Assembly (NCBI RefSeq): GCF_001427125.1
Contig: NZ_LMGK01000006.1
Span: 186,717 to 250,716 of the forward strand
Origin: Pseudomonas sp. Root562
Lineage (GTDB): Bacteria > Pseudomonadota > Gammaproteobacteria > Pseudomonadales > Pseudomonadaceae
Direction of reading: 5' to 3'
Length of the DNA stretch: 64,000 bases
A model generated the notes under the pieces. The model was not told the DNA's origin and searched no databases. It was given only the letters and a program-made list of their open reading frames with translations. The position numbers and the translations under genes were made by a program. This document shows positions 16,555 to 26,092 of the stretch, piece by piece (positions within the stretch are counted from its first letter, which is position 1; the number at the start of each line of letters is the position of its first letter).

Positions 16555-17379
16555 ATGAGAACGCACACATTAACCGTTGACGATTTGCAGCTGAACGTTT
16601 CAATCCGAGGTCAAGGCTCGCCGCTGCTCTTGCTCAACGGCCTGGGTGGTCTGATCCGCACTTTCGATCCTCTGCGCGAACAATTGGCAGACTACAAGAC
16701 CATCACGCTGGACGTGCCAGGGGTCGGCAAATCGCAAATGCCCCGCTGGCCACTGCGTCTGCCGCGCCATGCCGACTTGATCGCCGGGATGCTCAGGCAA
16801 TTGGGAGTCGACCAGATCGACGTGTTCGGCGTGAGTTGGGGCGGTGCATTGGCGCAAGAATTCGCCCTGCGGTACCCGAGCATGGTGCGCCGTCTGATCC
16901 TCGCAGCTACCTCGGCCGGCCCGGCGATGCTGGTGAAGCCCGCCGATGTCCTGGATTTCTTTGGCAGGAGCAAAAGCGCCAATCTGCGCAAACAGGAACG
17001 CTCGCGCCATTCGATTCAGACGCTGCTGCGCTTCGGTGTGGTGAACGGCATGCTCACGGCCAACCCGAGAACCTATTACCATCAGCTTACAGCGCTGGTC
17101 GGTTGGACAAGCCTGCTGCGGTTATTCCGTCTGCGCCAGCGCACACTGATCCTCACTGGCGAGCGCGACACTCTGGTGCGACTGTACAACGCGCATATCC
17201 TGCGCCGCACCATACGCCGTGCCGAGCTGCACGTCTTGAAGGGCGAGGGGCATTTTTTTGTGGTAACCAGCGCCAGGCGAACCGCCGAAGCGATACGCGA
17301 GTTCCTCTGCCAGCAGCACGGCGATGAAGAATCAATGGGCCGGCGAATCGGCTTGGCCGATGCGACAAGTTGCGACTAG
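16555..17379 (+). CDS. Alpha/beta hydrolase, PhaZ (mcl-PHA depolymerase)-like
   Basis: A 274-residue cytoplasmic alpha/beta hydrolase. The nucleophile elbow is FGVSWGGALAQEFALRYP (Ser94), the oxyanion region LLLLNGLGGL at about 24-33, the acid in LILTGERDTL and the histidine in KGEGHFF. The stretches around the elbow and LGWTS-like ALVGWTSLL resemble intracellular medium-chain polyhydroxyalkanoate depolymerase PhaZ. It is not beside phaC genes, so it is best seen as a PhaZ-family paralogue with unknown substrate. The start at 16555 has AGGGG upstream; the longer frame to 16504 is not needed. Confidence 0.75.
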   Translation: MRTHTLTVDDLQLNVSIRGQGSPLLLLNGLGGLIRTFDPLREQLADYKTITLDVPGVGKSQMPRWPLRLPRHADLIAGMLRQLGVDQIDVFGVSWGGALAQEFALRYPSMVRRLILAATSAGPAMLVKPADVLDFFGRSKSANLRKQERSRHSIQTLLRFGVVNGMLTANPRTYYHQLTALVGWTSLLRLFRLRQRTLILTGERDTLVRLYNAHILRRTIRRAELHVLKGEGHFFVVTSARRTAEAIREFLCQQHGDEESMGRRIGLADATSCD

Positions 17380-17708
17380 GAAGCAGATACTCCCGGCACA
17401 TTCATGTTTATTTTTCCCAGGAGCAGACCCACGGTTTCGCAAGGGGTTCGATGCTGTTCAGGTATGTACCAGTGCGATGGTAAACGAGACCACGATCATG
17501 CAGGCAAATGCGAAATTCAGATTCATGAAGTGTTCATCCGGAATAGGAGAGATGGACGCCATTTTGGACAGGCCACCGCTGAATAAAAAATTCGGCTTCA
17601 TGATTTGAAAGATCGAAACAAATGATACCTGGTGCGATGGTTTGTGTTTGTCGGGCGGTTTGGCTAATCTCGCAAAACCCGCAGATTAACGCGCAAACAG
17701 GCACAAGC
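17380..17708. other. Gene-free stretch
   Basis: 329 bases before the DeoR-type gene. Short plus-strand frames here have no ribosome site and no recognisable sequence. I see no clear terminator or repeat. Confidence 0.5.
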
Positions 17709-18491
17709 ATGCAGGATCACTCCGCAACCGAACTCCCACATCTGCGTCGGCAGAAAATCCTCTTGATCCTCGAGCGCGACGGCAAAGTCATGGCGTCGGG
17801 GCTGAGCCAGCATTTCGCCGTGTCCGAAGACACTATTCGCCGCGATCTGTCGGAGCTGGCCGCGGCCGGACTGGTGCAGCGAGTCCACGGCGGGGCGTTG
17901 CCGCGGCCCAAAGACACTGGCAAGGATTATTTCACCCGGATCAGCGAGACCGACGAGGTGAAAACCCGTCTTGCGCAACTGGCGGCAGAGCGGGTTGAAG
18001 ACGGCCAGACCGTGATGTTCGACTCCGGCACCACCACATTGCAGATCGCGCGTTCGTTGCCGTTGGACATTCGCATCACGGCCGTCACTGCGTCGCCCAT
18101 GACAGCGATCACGCTGTCGGAGTACAAGGGCGTCAAAGTGATTTTGGCCGGTGGCCAGCTTAATCCGGCGACGCTGTCGGCCAGCGGGCATGAAACCTTG
18201 CGTCTACTTGAAGGGATCAAAGCCGATTTGCTGTTCACCGGGGTATGCGCGATTCACCCGGAAGTGGGCATCAGCTCGCTGCATTTTGATGAAGTGCCGG
18301 TGAAACAGGCGATGCTCGACAGCGCGTCCCATGTGATTGCGGTCACCACGGCGGACAAGCTTGGCGCGGTGGAACCGTTCGTGGTTGCGCCGTGTTCGCG
18401 TTTGCACACGTTGATTACCGAGCGGCATGTGGCCTCGGGGAATATCGAGGATTACCGCGGGTGGGGGATTGAGGTGGTGCAAGCTGTGTGA
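17709..18491 (+). CDS. DeoR/GlpR-family transcriptional regulator
   Basis: A 260-residue regulator. The N-terminal winged helix is at about residues 10-65 (RRQKILLILERDGKVMASGL, then SEDTIRRDLSELAAAGLVQR and the family hallmark VHGGALPRP). The C-terminal DeoRC sugar-phosphate-sensing domain covers about 85-240 (MFDSGTTTLQIARSL, ILAGGQLNPATLS, FTGVCAIHPEVGISS). The start MQDHSATELPHLRR at 17709 is chosen because the family begins a few residues before the HTH; its ribosome site is weak and a start at 17622 cannot be excluded. No sugar gene is adjacent, so its target is unknown. Confidence 0.85.
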   Translation: MQDHSATELPHLRRQKILLILERDGKVMASGLSQHFAVSEDTIRRDLSELAAAGLVQRVHGGALPRPKDTGKDYFTRISETDEVKTRLAQLAAERVEDGQTVMFDSGTTTLQIARSLPLDIRITAVTASPMTAITLSEYKGVKVILAGGQLNPATLSASGHETLRLLEGIKADLLFTGVCAIHPEVGISSLHFDEVPVKQAMLDSASHVIAVTTADKLGAVEPFVVAPCSRLHTLITERHVASGNIEDYRGWGIEVVQAV

Positions 18492-18520
18492 CTGCCGGTA
18501 GAGGTGCGGTGAGTTTGCCG

Positions 18521-18687
18521 GCCTCATCGCTGGCAAGCCAGCTCCCACAATGACCGCGTTCAACACAGCTTTTGTATACGCCACTGAACCTGTGGGAGCT
18601 GGCAAGCCAGCTCCCACAATGACCGCGTTCAACACAGCTTTTGTGTACGCCACTGAACCTGTGGGAGCTGGCTTGCCAGCGATGAGG
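18521..18687. repeat. Tandemly duplicated REP block
   Basis: A 69-bp unit starting gctggcaagccagctcccac occurs twice head to tail (18529-18597, 18598-18666) with one base difference. A third arm, gagctggcttgccagcgatgag, follows. The unit is a REP arm plus spacer of the same class as 4473-4564. The block lies between the convergent ends of the DeoR-type gene and the oxidase gene. Confidence 0.9.
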
Positions 18688-18722
18688 CCGGCACAAACAA
18701 CATCAATGCCGGCTCGAACCAC

Positions 18723-20009
18723 TCAGCGCAATCGCTCAAGCATCTGGTAATACCACATGCCCGCCGCCAGCATCGGATTGCCCAGCAAGTCGCCCATCGG
18801 CACGCGGATGTGTTGGCAGGCGGCGAAGGTGTCGAAGTGCTCAAGCTGCCCGGTGATCGCACGGCCCATGATTTCACCCATGATGTGGCTGGTGGCGATG
18901 CCGTGGCCGGAGTAGCCCTGGCAATACCAGACATTGTCCGAGAGCTTGCCCAATTGCGGGATGCGGTTGATCACGATACCCATCGCGCAGCTCCACTGGT
19001 AATCGATGGCCACGCCTTTGAGTGCCGGGAACGTCTGCTCGATGCACGGGCGCAGCTCGGCGGCGATGTCCCGTGAATCCTTGCCGCTGTAATTGGCGCC
19101 ACCGCCGAACAGCAAACGACCATCGGCCGTCAGGCGGTAGTAGTCGAGCACGAAACGACAGTCATACACGGCCAGGTCTTCGGGGTTGATCTGTTTCGCC
19201 AGATCCCCCAGTGGCGCGGTGGTGACGATGCCGCCCATGGCCGGGAAAATCTTGCCCTTGAGCTTGCCCGGCTCAAGCTTGTGATAGACGTCGCCGGCCA
19301 GCAGCACCTGGTTGGCATCGATGCGGCCGTGAGCGGTACGCACCCCGGGCGTATCGCCATGAATGATTTCCAGCACTTCGCTGTTTTCGAAGATCAGCGC
19401 GCCCAGACTCTCTGCGGCCCGCGCTTCACCGATGCACAGGTTGAGCGGGTGCAAGTGCATGTTGCGGGTGTTTTTGATTGCGCCGTGATAGAGATCGCTT
19501 TGCAGCAGATCGCGCACCTGGCTGCGGTCGAGCAGGCTGACCTCATCAGCCATGCCGCGTCGCACGGCCTCGTCGTAATCCTTGCGCAGACCGTCCATGT
19601 GGCTGGGCTTGTAAGCGGCATGCAGGTGGCCATGCTTGAGGTCGCAGGCGATGGCGTATTTCTCGACCCGCTGCTTGATGATCTGATGCCCGCGCCAGCG
19701 CAGATGCCAGATGAAATCGTCGACTTCATCGCCAAGGGTGTGGCGCATCTGTTTGCGCATCGCTTCATCGCCCGACAGGCTGCCGGTGACTTGACCGCCG
19801 TTGCGTCCGGTAGCGCCCCAACCGATTTTATGGCTTTCGACGATGGCGACTTTCAGGCCTTTTTCCGCGAGTTCGACGGCGGTGGCGACGCCGGTGAAAC
19901 CGCCGCCGATGATCACCACATCGACCCGGTGCCGGCCTTGCAGGGTCGGGTAATCGGTGTCCTGGTTGAGGGTGGCGGTGTAGTAGGAATTGCTGCGTTG
20001 TTGAGTCAT
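18723..20009 (-). CDS. FAD-dependent oxidase, second PuuB/PauB-like copy
   Basis: A 428-residue flavoprotein with the FAD motif VVIIGGGFTGVATAVELAEKG at about residues 30-50 and the PuuB-type GWGATGRNGGQVTGSLSG; the C-terminal WYCQGYSGHGIATSH closes the FAD site. It is expected to oxidise a gamma-glutamylated or free amine. It follows the second synthetase gene (20142-21506) on the same strand, with a REP in the 132-base gap. The start MTQQRSNSYYTATL at 20009 aligns with the beginning of the first copy at 8882; the longer frame runs into the REP. Paralogues of this family in Pseudomonas differ in amine preference, which cannot be assigned here. Confidence 0.85.
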   Translation of the reverse strand: MTQQRSNSYYTATLNQDTDYPTLQGRHRVDVVIIGGGFTGVATAVELAEKGLKVAIVESHKIGWGATGRNGGQVTGSLSGDEAMRKQMRHTLGDEVDDFIWHLRWRGHQIIKQRVEKYAIACDLKHGHLHAAYKPSHMDGLRKDYDEAVRRGMADEVSLLDRSQVRDLLQSDLYHGAIKNTRNMHLHPLNLCIGEARAAESLGALIFENSEVLEIIHGDTPGVRTAHGRIDANQVLLAGDVYHKLEPGKLKGKIFPAMGGIVTTAPLGDLAKQINPEDLAVYDCRFVLDYYRLTADGRLLFGGGANYSGKDSRDIAAELRPCIEQTFPALKGVAIDYQWSCAMGIVINRIPQLGKLSDNVWYCQGYSGHGIATSHIMGEIMGRAITGQLEHFDTFAACQHIRVPMGDLLGNPMLAAGMWYYQMLERLR

Positions 20010-20046
20010 GGCTGTGTCCGGGGAAAATGTGGGGGAGTGCAGTCGT

Positions 20047-20137
20047 TGTAGGAGTGAGCCTGCTCGCGATGGCGGTGTGTCATTGACCAGTGATGGTGGC
20101 TGACACGACCTCATCGCGAGCAGGCTCGCTCCTACAG
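20047..20137. repeat. REP pair, tgtaggagtgagcctgctcgcgat type
   Basis: Inverted arms at 20047-20071 and 20112-20137 enclose a gtgtcat...atggtggctgacac stem. It sits between two co-directional polyamine genes, so it may modulate expression of the downstream oxidase gene. Confidence 0.85.
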
Positions 20138-20141
20138 GGGC

Positions 20142-21506
20142 TTACGCCTCAGTCAAATACCAACGCCAATCCTGCTCACCCACTTCAGCCATGAACTGCC
20201 GATACTCGGCACGCTTGACCGCCAGATACACCCCGAGAAATTCCTGCCCCAATGCATCCCGCGCCCACACCGAGTTTTCCAGTGCCGTCAGCGATGTCAG
20301 CCAGTCGGTCGGCAACAATTGCGTGGCTTGTGCGTAACCGTTGCCCTCTACCGGTTCCCCCGGATCGAGGTTTTCAGTAATGCCGCGATGAATGCCGGCC
20401 AGTATCGCTGCTGCCGCCAGATACGGGTTGGCGTCGGCGCCGCAGATGCGATGTTCGATGTGCCTGCTGTTGGCCGGGCCACCTGGAACTCGCAAGCTCA
20501 CGGTACGGTTGTCGACGCCCCAGGTCGGCGCCAGCGGCGCGTAGCTGTTGGCCTGGAAGCGCCGGTAGGAGTTGGCGTTGGGGCAAAACAGCAACAGCGA
20601 ATCAAGCAACGAGGCGAGCATGCCGCCGATGGCCGTGCGCAGCAGCGGTGTGCCGGCCGGGTCTTCGCAGGCGAACAGGTTGCGGCCCTCGGCATCGGCG
20701 ATGCTGACATGCATGTGCATGCCGGTACCGGCCAAATGGTCAAAGGGTTTGGCCATGAAGGTCGCTTGCATGCCGTGCTGATGTGCAATGGCTTTGACCA
20801 GGCGTTTGTAGCGCACCGCCTGATCCATCGCTTGCAAGGCATCACCGTGTTCCAGCGTGATTTCCACCTGGCCTGGTGCGTATTCGGAAATCGCCGTGCG
20901 CGCCGGAATGCCATGGAGTTTGCACGCCGCGTAGAGGTCGGCAAGGAACGGCTCAATCTGTTCCAGTTCGCGCAGGCCATAGACTTGCGTGTGTCGCGGT
21001 CGACCGCCGTCGGCGTCCAGCGCCGGTTGCGGGCGCCCGAGATGATCGCGCTTGGCATCGAGCAAGTAGAACTCCAGCTCGCACGCCATCACCGGGTAGT
21101 AACCCTGGGCTTTCAGGCGCTCGATCACGTTGATCAGCAGGTGGCGCGGGTCGGCGATGCTCGCCGGCCTGCCTTCCTGCGGGTGCATGCTGACTTGCAC
21201 GGCGGCGGTCGGAATCTGCCGCCACGGCAAGCGCACCAGGCTGCCTTCGAGCGGGTAGGCACGACAGTCGATATCGCCCACATCCCAAACCAGCCCGGAG
21301 TTCTCGACGTCGTCGCCCTGCAAGGTCAGGCCGAGGATGGTGCTGGGCAGCGGACGACCGCTTTCATACACCGCCAGCAGTTCTTCGCGGTGCAACAGTT
21401 TGCCGCGCGGCACACCGTTGGCATCGAGGATGAACAGCTCGATCATGTCGATATCGGGGTTGTTCGCCAGGAAAGTCTGGGCGTCTTCAAGGGCTGCGAA
21501 TTTCAT
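20142..21506 (-). CDS. Gamma-glutamylpolyamine synthetase, second copy (glutamine synthetase family)
   Basis: A 454-residue member of the glutamine synthetase family. It has ELEFYLLDAKRDHLG, the TGMHMHVSIADAEGRN motif corresponding to GNGLHVHI in the first copy, and RHIEHRICGADANPYLAAAAIL at the active site. GAGTGA precedes the ATG at 21506. It is clearly divergent from the 5787-7163 copy, so the two are not a recent duplication. It pairs with the oxidase gene downstream. Substrate among putrescine, cadaverine, spermidine or monoamines is not predictable. Confidence 0.85.
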   Translation of the reverse strand: MKFAALEDAQTFLANNPDIDMIELFILDANGVPRGKLLHREELLAVYESGRPLPSTILGLTLQGDDVENSGLVWDVGDIDCRAYPLEGSLVRLPWRQIPTAAVQVSMHPQEGRPASIADPRHLLINVIERLKAQGYYPVMACELEFYLLDAKRDHLGRPQPALDADGGRPRHTQVYGLRELEQIEPFLADLYAACKLHGIPARTAISEYAPGQVEITLEHGDALQAMDQAVRYKRLVKAIAHQHGMQATFMAKPFDHLAGTGMHMHVSIADAEGRNLFACEDPAGTPLLRTAIGGMLASLLDSLLLFCPNANSYRRFQANSYAPLAPTWGVDNRTVSLRVPGGPANSRHIEHRICGADANPYLAAAAILAGIHRGITENLDPGEPVEGNGYAQATQLLPTDWLTSLTALENSVWARDALGQEFLGVYLAVKRAEYRQFMAEVGEQDWRWYLTEA

Positions 21507-21826
21507 TGTTCGTCACTCACGTTGGCGTCCTGCGGACGCACGGATTCAGGCCTCGGCACGACTACGGATACAAAGATCCGGGGCATGCAGGCAAAGGATT
21601 AGCGAAGGAAGAGGCTCTACGCGTTTGGGACGCGATCAGGCGAGCAGGGTGCTATCCGGCGGACGTGCGGAGTGACGGAGTTTGGAACGGCTCAAGGCCA
21701 TGGGCAGGTTGACAATGCGGTTCATATCGGATGTTTCCGGCATTGGGATTCGTCGATGGCGGGTGTGACCCGCCATCGGGCGTGTCTGGATACTAGGGGG
21801 GAATCTGATGCGTGTAAACGTTTCAT
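21507..21826. other. Gap upstream of the second synthetase gene
   Basis: 320 bases between the divergent start of the synthetase... and the end of chrA, both on the minus strand. It should contain the synthetase promoter. It contains the hairpin at 21754-21778. No gene seen. Confidence 0.5.
21754..21778 (-). terminator. Perfect 10-bp hairpin downstream of chrA
   Basis: cgatggcggg-tgtga-cccgccatcg lies 49 bases past the chrA stop. There is no T run, so it is a possible weak terminator or RNA-stabilising hairpin. Confidence 0.5.
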
Positions 21827-23173
21827 TCATCGCATCATGTGTACGCCAAGGCCGATTATCGCAGCGCCGAGCAACACCTCGATCACCCCGCGCTTGAAGC
21901 GAAACAGGGCAATGGCCGCCACGATCGCGATCAGCAACGAGGGCCAGTCGAGGGGGTTTTCGAAGCCCTTGGGCCACAGCACGTGGTAGCCGAAAAAGCA
22001 CGCCAGATTGAGGATCACGCCGACCACGGCCGCGGTAATCGCCGTCAACGGTGCGGTGAATTTCAGTTCGTTATGCGTCGACTCCACCAGCGGCCCGCCA
22101 GCGAGGATAAACAGGAACGAAGGCAGGAAGGTGAACCAGGTCACCAGCGTTGCCGCGACGGCACCGGCGACAAAGGCCTGGTCCGGGCCGAAGACTTGCA
22201 GAACGTAGCCGCCGATGAACCCGACAAATGCCACCACCATGATCAGTGGTCCGGGGGTGGTCTCACCGAGCGCCAGGCCGTCGATCATCTGCGTCGGCGT
22301 CAGCCAGCCATAGTGACCGACCGCGCCCTGGTAGACATACGGCAACACCGCGTAGGCACCACCGAATGTCAGTAGCGCCGCTTTGGTGAAGAACCAGCTC
22401 ATTTGCGTGAGCGTACCGTCCCAGCCAAACAAAGCGGTCAGGGTGGCCATGGGCAGTGTCCACAGGATAACGCCGGTCAGCGCCAGGCGTGCCAGCTTCA
22501 AACCGCTGAAACGGGCATGCTCGGGGGGCGGTGTGTCATCGTCGATCACGGCCGGGCCGAAGGATTTTTGCGTTGCGCCATGGCCACCGGTGCGAAATTT
22601 TTCCGGGGCCAGTCGGCCGCCGAAGTAACCGATCACTGCGGCACCCAGGACGATCAGCGGAAATGGCACGTTCAGCACAAAGATCGCCGCGAAGGAGGCG
22701 CCGGCGATGCCCCACAGCCAGCCATTTTTCAGTGCCCGCGAGCCGATCCGGTGGGCGGCTTGCAGCACAATCGCGGTGACCGCCGGCTTGATCCCGTAAA
22801 ACACACCGGCCACCACCGGCACTTCACCGAAGGCGATGTAGACCCAGGACAAGCCGATCAGGATGAACAGCGAAGGCAGCACAAACAGCACACCCGCGAT
22901 CACGCCGCCCCAGGTGCGGTGCATCAGCCAGCCGATGTACGTCGCCAGTTGCTGGGCCTCGGGGCCGGGCAGCAACATGCAGTAATTGAGCGCGTGCAGA
23001 AAGCGTCGCTCGGAAATCCAGCGTCGGCGCTCGACCAACTCCTGGTGCATGATCGAAATCTGTCCCGCCGGCCCGCCGAAACTGATGAAGCCAAGCTTGA
23101 TCCAGAAGCGCAAGGCTTCGCGCAGGCTGATCGGCTCGGGCGTGGAGTGTTCCTGTTTTGGTAAGACGCTCAA
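21827..23173 (-). CDS. chrA: Chromate transporter ChrA (long-chain, two CHR domains)
   Basis: A 448-residue inner-membrane protein of the CHR family, which exports chromate. Each half begins with a family motif: [20 protein letters not shown] at about residues 26-45 and [20 protein letters not shown] near the middle. [11 protein letters not shown] and [12 protein letters not shown] are the other CHR hallmarks. The length fits the long-chain type. The initiation codon is TTG, supported by AGGAG seven bases upstream; no ATG is available before the first motif. No ChrB or ChrF-type regulator is adjacent, so expression may be constitutive or the role may not be chromate resistance. Confidence 0.9.
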   Translation of the reverse strand: MSVLPKQEHSTPEPISLREALRFWIKLGFISFGGPAGQISIMHQELVERRRWISERRFLHALNYCMLLPGPEAQQLATYIGWLMHRTWGGVIAGVLFVLPSLFILIGLSWVYIAFGEVPVVAGVFYGIKPAVTAIVLQAAHRIGSRALKNGWLWGIAGASFAAIFVLNVPFPLIVLGAAVIGYFGGRLAPEKFRTGGHGATQKSFGPAVIDDDTPPPEHARFSGLKLARLALTGVILWTLPMATLTALFGWDGTLTQMSWFFTKAALLTFGGAYAVLPYVYQGAVGHYGWLTPTQMIDGLALGETTPGPLIMVVAFVGFIGGYVLQVFGPDQAFVAGAVAATLVTWFTFLPSFLFILAGGPLVESTHNELKFTAPLTAITAAVVGVILNLACFFGYHVLWPKGFENPLDWPSLLIAIVAAIALFRFKRGVIEVLLGAAIIGLGVHMMR

Positions 23174-23293
23174 GCCTGCGCTCCTGGTGTCGATGCCACT
23201 GAATTGAGCTCAGGCTACGGATAACGATTTATCGCGTCCAATGGTTCTTGTGCGTTGATGGGGAATGGCTGATACGGCTGGCGGTCGTCAGCT

Positions 23294-24292
23294 TCAGCCG
23301 CCCGTCATGTTCATGAACCGAACGACTTGAACATCGTCGTTCACTTCGAAATTGTGTCGATAGGGCTTGAGTTTCATCGCTTCGATGATCGCTTTCTCCA
23401 GGCGTTCGGGATGCCCCGGATGGCTACGCAAAACCGCCTTCAAATCCACCGAATGTTCATTGCCCAGGCACAGCAGCAAGCGTCCCTCCACGGTCAGTCG
23501 CACCCGATTGCAGGTACCGCAAAAATTATGGCTGTGGGGCGAAATGAACCCCAGGCGAATTTGCGGTGCTTCGGCCAGGCGCCAGTAGCGTGACGGGCCT
23601 TGGGTCGACTCGGCGGAATCAATCAGCGTGAAGCGCTCGGCAATCCGCTCGCGCACTTGTGTGCTGGAGCAGAACGCTTCGGCGCGGCTGTGTTCATCGA
23701 TGATGCCCAGGGGCATCTCTTCGATAAAGGAAATGTCGAGGTTACGATCGATGGCGAAGCTCACCAGATCGTTGATCTCGTGGTCGTTGCGGCCCTTCAT
23801 CACCACGCAATTGAGTTTGGTATGGCTGAACCCGGCCTGGTTGGCGGCGTCGATGCCCTTGATCACTTGCGCCAGATCACCGGTGCGGGTCAGTTCGCGA
23901 AAGCGCTGTGGGTCCAGGCAATCGAGACTGATGTTGAGGCGCTTGACCCCTGCATCGAACAACGGTTGCGCCAGTTTGGCCAATTGCGAGCCGTTGGTGG
24001 TCATGCACAGTTCACGCAGGCCGGGCAGGGCGGCGATCTTTTCACACAGCTGTACCACGCCCGGACGGATCAGCGGCTCGCCCCCGGTCAGGCGGATCTT
24101 GCGGGTGCCGAGCGCCACGAAACTTGCGGCCAGCTGATAGATTTCTTCCAGTGTCAGCACCCGTTGGCGCGGGAGAAACTGCATGTCCTCGGCCATGCAA
24201 TACACGCAACGGAAATCGCAACGGTCGGTGAGCGACATCCGCAGATAGTCCACGCGCCGGGAGAACCCATCTAGCAGGACCCGTTCTGACAT
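23294..24292 (-). CDS. moaA: GTP 3',8-cyclase MoaA (molybdenum cofactor)
   Basis: Radical-SAM enzyme of 332 residues that turns GTP into the cyclised precursor in the first step of molybdopterin synthesis. The N-terminal cluster motif is Cys25-x3-Cys29-x2-Cys32 (CDFRCVYC). The GGEP motif follows in [14 protein letters not shown]. The C-terminal cluster reads [18 protein letters not shown]. The protein ends in the GG tail required for activity. The start at 24292 has GCGAGGG upstream; the extension to 24529 is rejected. It is a lone moa gene here. Confidence 0.93.
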   Translation of the reverse strand: MSERVLLDGFSRRVDYLRMSLTDRCDFRCVYCMAEDMQFLPRQRVLTLEEIYQLAASFVALGTRKIRLTGGEPLIRPGVVQLCEKIAALPGLRELCMTTNGSQLAKLAQPLFDAGVKRLNISLDCLDPQRFRELTRTGDLAQVIKGIDAANQAGFSHTKLNCVVMKGRNDHEINDLVSFAIDRNLDISFIEEMPLGIIDEHSRAEAFCSSTQVRERIAERFTLIDSAESTQGPSRYWRLAEAPQIRLGFISPHSHNFCGTCNRVRLTVEGRLLLCLGNEHSVDLKAVLRSHPGHPERLEKAIIEAMKLKPYRHNFEVNDDVQVVRFMNMTGG

Positions 24293-24320
24293 GACACCCT
24301 CGCTTGGCGCTTTTATAGAG

Positions 24321-24341
24321 ACTTGCGTTTTTGACGCAAGT
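24321..24341. promoter_or_regulatory. Hairpin/palindrome upstream of moaA
   Basis: acttgcg-tttttga-cgcaagt is a perfect 7-bp inverted repeat about 29 bases before the moaA start. It may be an operator or part of the leader. It does not have the shape of the molybdenum-cofactor riboswitch, which is much larger. Confidence 0.35.
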
Positions 24342-24467
24342 GTTGAGCGCAGGCTAAGAGCAACGTTGATAGGCGTCCAATCACTATTAATAACCAAGTG
24401 ATCGAGCGGATCTATGATGGATTGATTTATCCGTAAGGTCGCTGACGTGCTTGCGGCTGGCAGGTGC

Positions 24468-25319
24468 TCACTGCGCACCAAACATGGCAGTCCAGTAAAT
24501 GCCGGCATCGCTCTTCGGATCATTGGCATACGCCGCGCCCAATTCGTTGAACTGCGGGTTCATCAGGTTGGCGCAGTGGCCCGGGCTGGCGAGCCAGCCG
24601 TCGACGACCTTGCGCACGGTGTCCTGCCCGGCGGCAATGTTTTCGCCGATCTGCTGGAAGTTGTAGCCTGCCAGTTCCGCGCGGTCACCCGGTGTGCGGC
24701 CGTCGCGATCCTTGTGATCGAAGAAATTGTTGTTGGCCATTGCCCGTGAGTGGGTTTCGGCAGCGGCACCCAGCGTGGCGTTCCAGGCCAGTGGTGTGGT
24801 GGCGTTGAACGATTGAGCGCCGCACTGGCGCGATTTGGTGCGTGCGGCATTAAGCTCGGCCAGCAACTTCTGGCCTTCGGCTTGCCAGTCGCCCAAGCGT
24901 GCGCTCAGCAGTGGACGCGCCACTACAATTCGCCATTCGCGGTCCTGGCGGCTCACGCCGACATCGACAAATTGCGGGTCGAGCACGATCTGGCAAAAGC
25001 TTTCCTGAATCGCTTTCATCGCCGATGCCGCATCACGCGGTCCGGACAGGCTGATCGCCTGCACGTTCTTCATGGGGTAGCCGGCAGTCACCATGGCTTG
25101 CTGCAGATTGCCAATGCTGGTGGCGGAAAGTGCCAGTCGCGGATCGGCCGCCAGTGGTGGCAATTCCGATGAAACCTGACCGGCGCAACGTTGCAACTGG
25201 CTGCGATAGAGATTGATCGATTCGATCAACTGTGACTCATCGCTGGCCACGGCGCTGGCGGCCAACAGCATTCCCAACGACAAACCGGCAAAGCGCATAG
25301 CGGATGGTAGAAAACCCAT
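24468..25319 (-). CDS. Secreted CAP/SCP-domain protein
   Basis: A 283-residue protein with a signal peptide (cleavage near AVAS at about residue 26). The C-terminal half (about 165-283) is a CAP domain. Visible hallmarks are [53 protein letters not shown] and FNELGAAY. The N-terminal half is a Pseudomonas-type extension without a named domain. AAGGAG gives a strong start at 25319. CAP proteins are extracellular or periplasmic, and the bacterial ones have no single established activity. It is divergent from the SleB-type gene across 141 bases. Confidence 0.85.
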   Translation of the reverse strand: MGFLPSAMRFAGLSLGMLLAASAVASDESQLIESINLYRSQLQRCAGQVSSELPPLAADPRLALSATSIGNLQQAMVTAGYPMKNVQAISLSGPRDAASAMKAIQESFCQIVLDPQFVDVGVSRQDREWRIVVARPLLSARLGDWQAEGQKLLAELNAARTKSRQCGAQSFNATTPLAWNATLGAAAETHSRAMANNNFFDHKDRDGRTPGDRAELAGYNFQQIGENIAAGQDTVRKVVDGWLASPGHCANLMNPQFNELGAAYANDPKSDAGIYWTAMFGAQ

Positions 25320-25460
25320 GGAAAACTCCTTGTGCTGACTGCGCCATGATGCGCGAAGTTGCCTTGTCACAGTCAACGGATTTTCCCGAAAGTTGTGGCG
25401 CAAGTGCAATCATTTCACTACTACACTCTAGCGATACTGCCTACAGAGTACCGCCCGACC

Positions 25461-26081
25461 ATGTGCCAACACTGGATAACAACCTGCTTCGCCCTGATTC
25501 TGCTCGCTGGCCCGGCATTGGCCGCCGATCAGCAGCAAACCCAAAAAGTCGCCGAAGACAAGGCCGAGGTGCTGGAGCAAAAGGCTGCCGAGAACAGCAG
25601 CCCGGCACCGGTGCCCAAGTCCGAAGCCATTACCCAGCCTGAAGTGCAGGCCGTTGACCCGGCCGGCAAGGCGCCGCTGGACGACGCCATCACGTGTCTC
25701 GCCCGATCGATCTACTGGGAGGCCAAAGGCAAGGACGCTGCCGACATGGAAGCGGTGGCCAACGTGGTGATGAACCGTCTCGGCCATGATGGCTTTCCCG
25801 ATACCGTCTGCGGCGTGGTCAAGCAAGGCTCGGAAACCAAAAGCTGCCAGTTCTCGTGGTGGTGCGACGGGCGTGCCGATTCGGTTCAGGAGGAGGTGCC
25901 TTACGCCCTTGCCAAGGAGATCGCACGCAAAGCGCTGAACAAGCAGTTGCCGGATCGCACCAAAGGCGCGCTGTACTTCCACGATCGCACGGTTAAACCG
26001 GATTGGGCCAAGGAATACACCAATACAGCGAACATCGGCCTGTTCAAGTTTTACAAGCCGCTAAATGGGGATGCCAAATAG
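25461..26081 (+). CDS. Periplasmic cell wall hydrolase, SleB family
   Basis: A 206-residue protein with a signal peptide (cleavage near PALAA at about residue 21), then a Glu/Lys/Ala-rich linker (about 22-75) and a SleB-type hydrolase domain. Hallmarks are CLARSIYWEAKGKDAADMEA with the catalytic Glu, NVVMNRLGHDGFP and CQFSWWCDG. Such domains act as lytic or amidase-type peptidoglycan hydrolases. The start MCQHWITTCFALIL at 25461 opens the signal peptide; the longer frame adds nothing signal-like. It ends 11 bases from the convergent DoxX gene. Confidence 0.85.
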   Translation: MCQHWITTCFALILLAGPALAADQQQTQKVAEDKAEVLEQKAAENSSPAPVPKSEAITQPEVQAVDPAGKAPLDDAITCLARSIYWEAKGKDAADMEAVANVVMNRLGHDGFPDTVCGVVKQGSETKSCQFSWWCDGRADSVQEEVPYALAKEIARKALNKQLPDRTKGALYFHDRTVKPDWAKEYTNTANIGLFKFYKPLNGDAK

Positions 26082-26092
26082 CGGCCTTTTTT

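Noticed and set aside
17324..17608. Short plus-strand frames after the PhaZ-like gene
   Set aside because: Two overlapping short frames with no start signal and no family resemblance.
18521..18687. Possible CRISPR array
   Set aside because: The repeats are contiguous 69-bp units of a REP element without unique spacers, and there are no cas genes.
21812..21825. gtaaacgtttc, resembling a LacI-family operator
   Set aside because: It lies a few bases past the chrA stop with no promoter or sugar gene nearby, so chance is likely.
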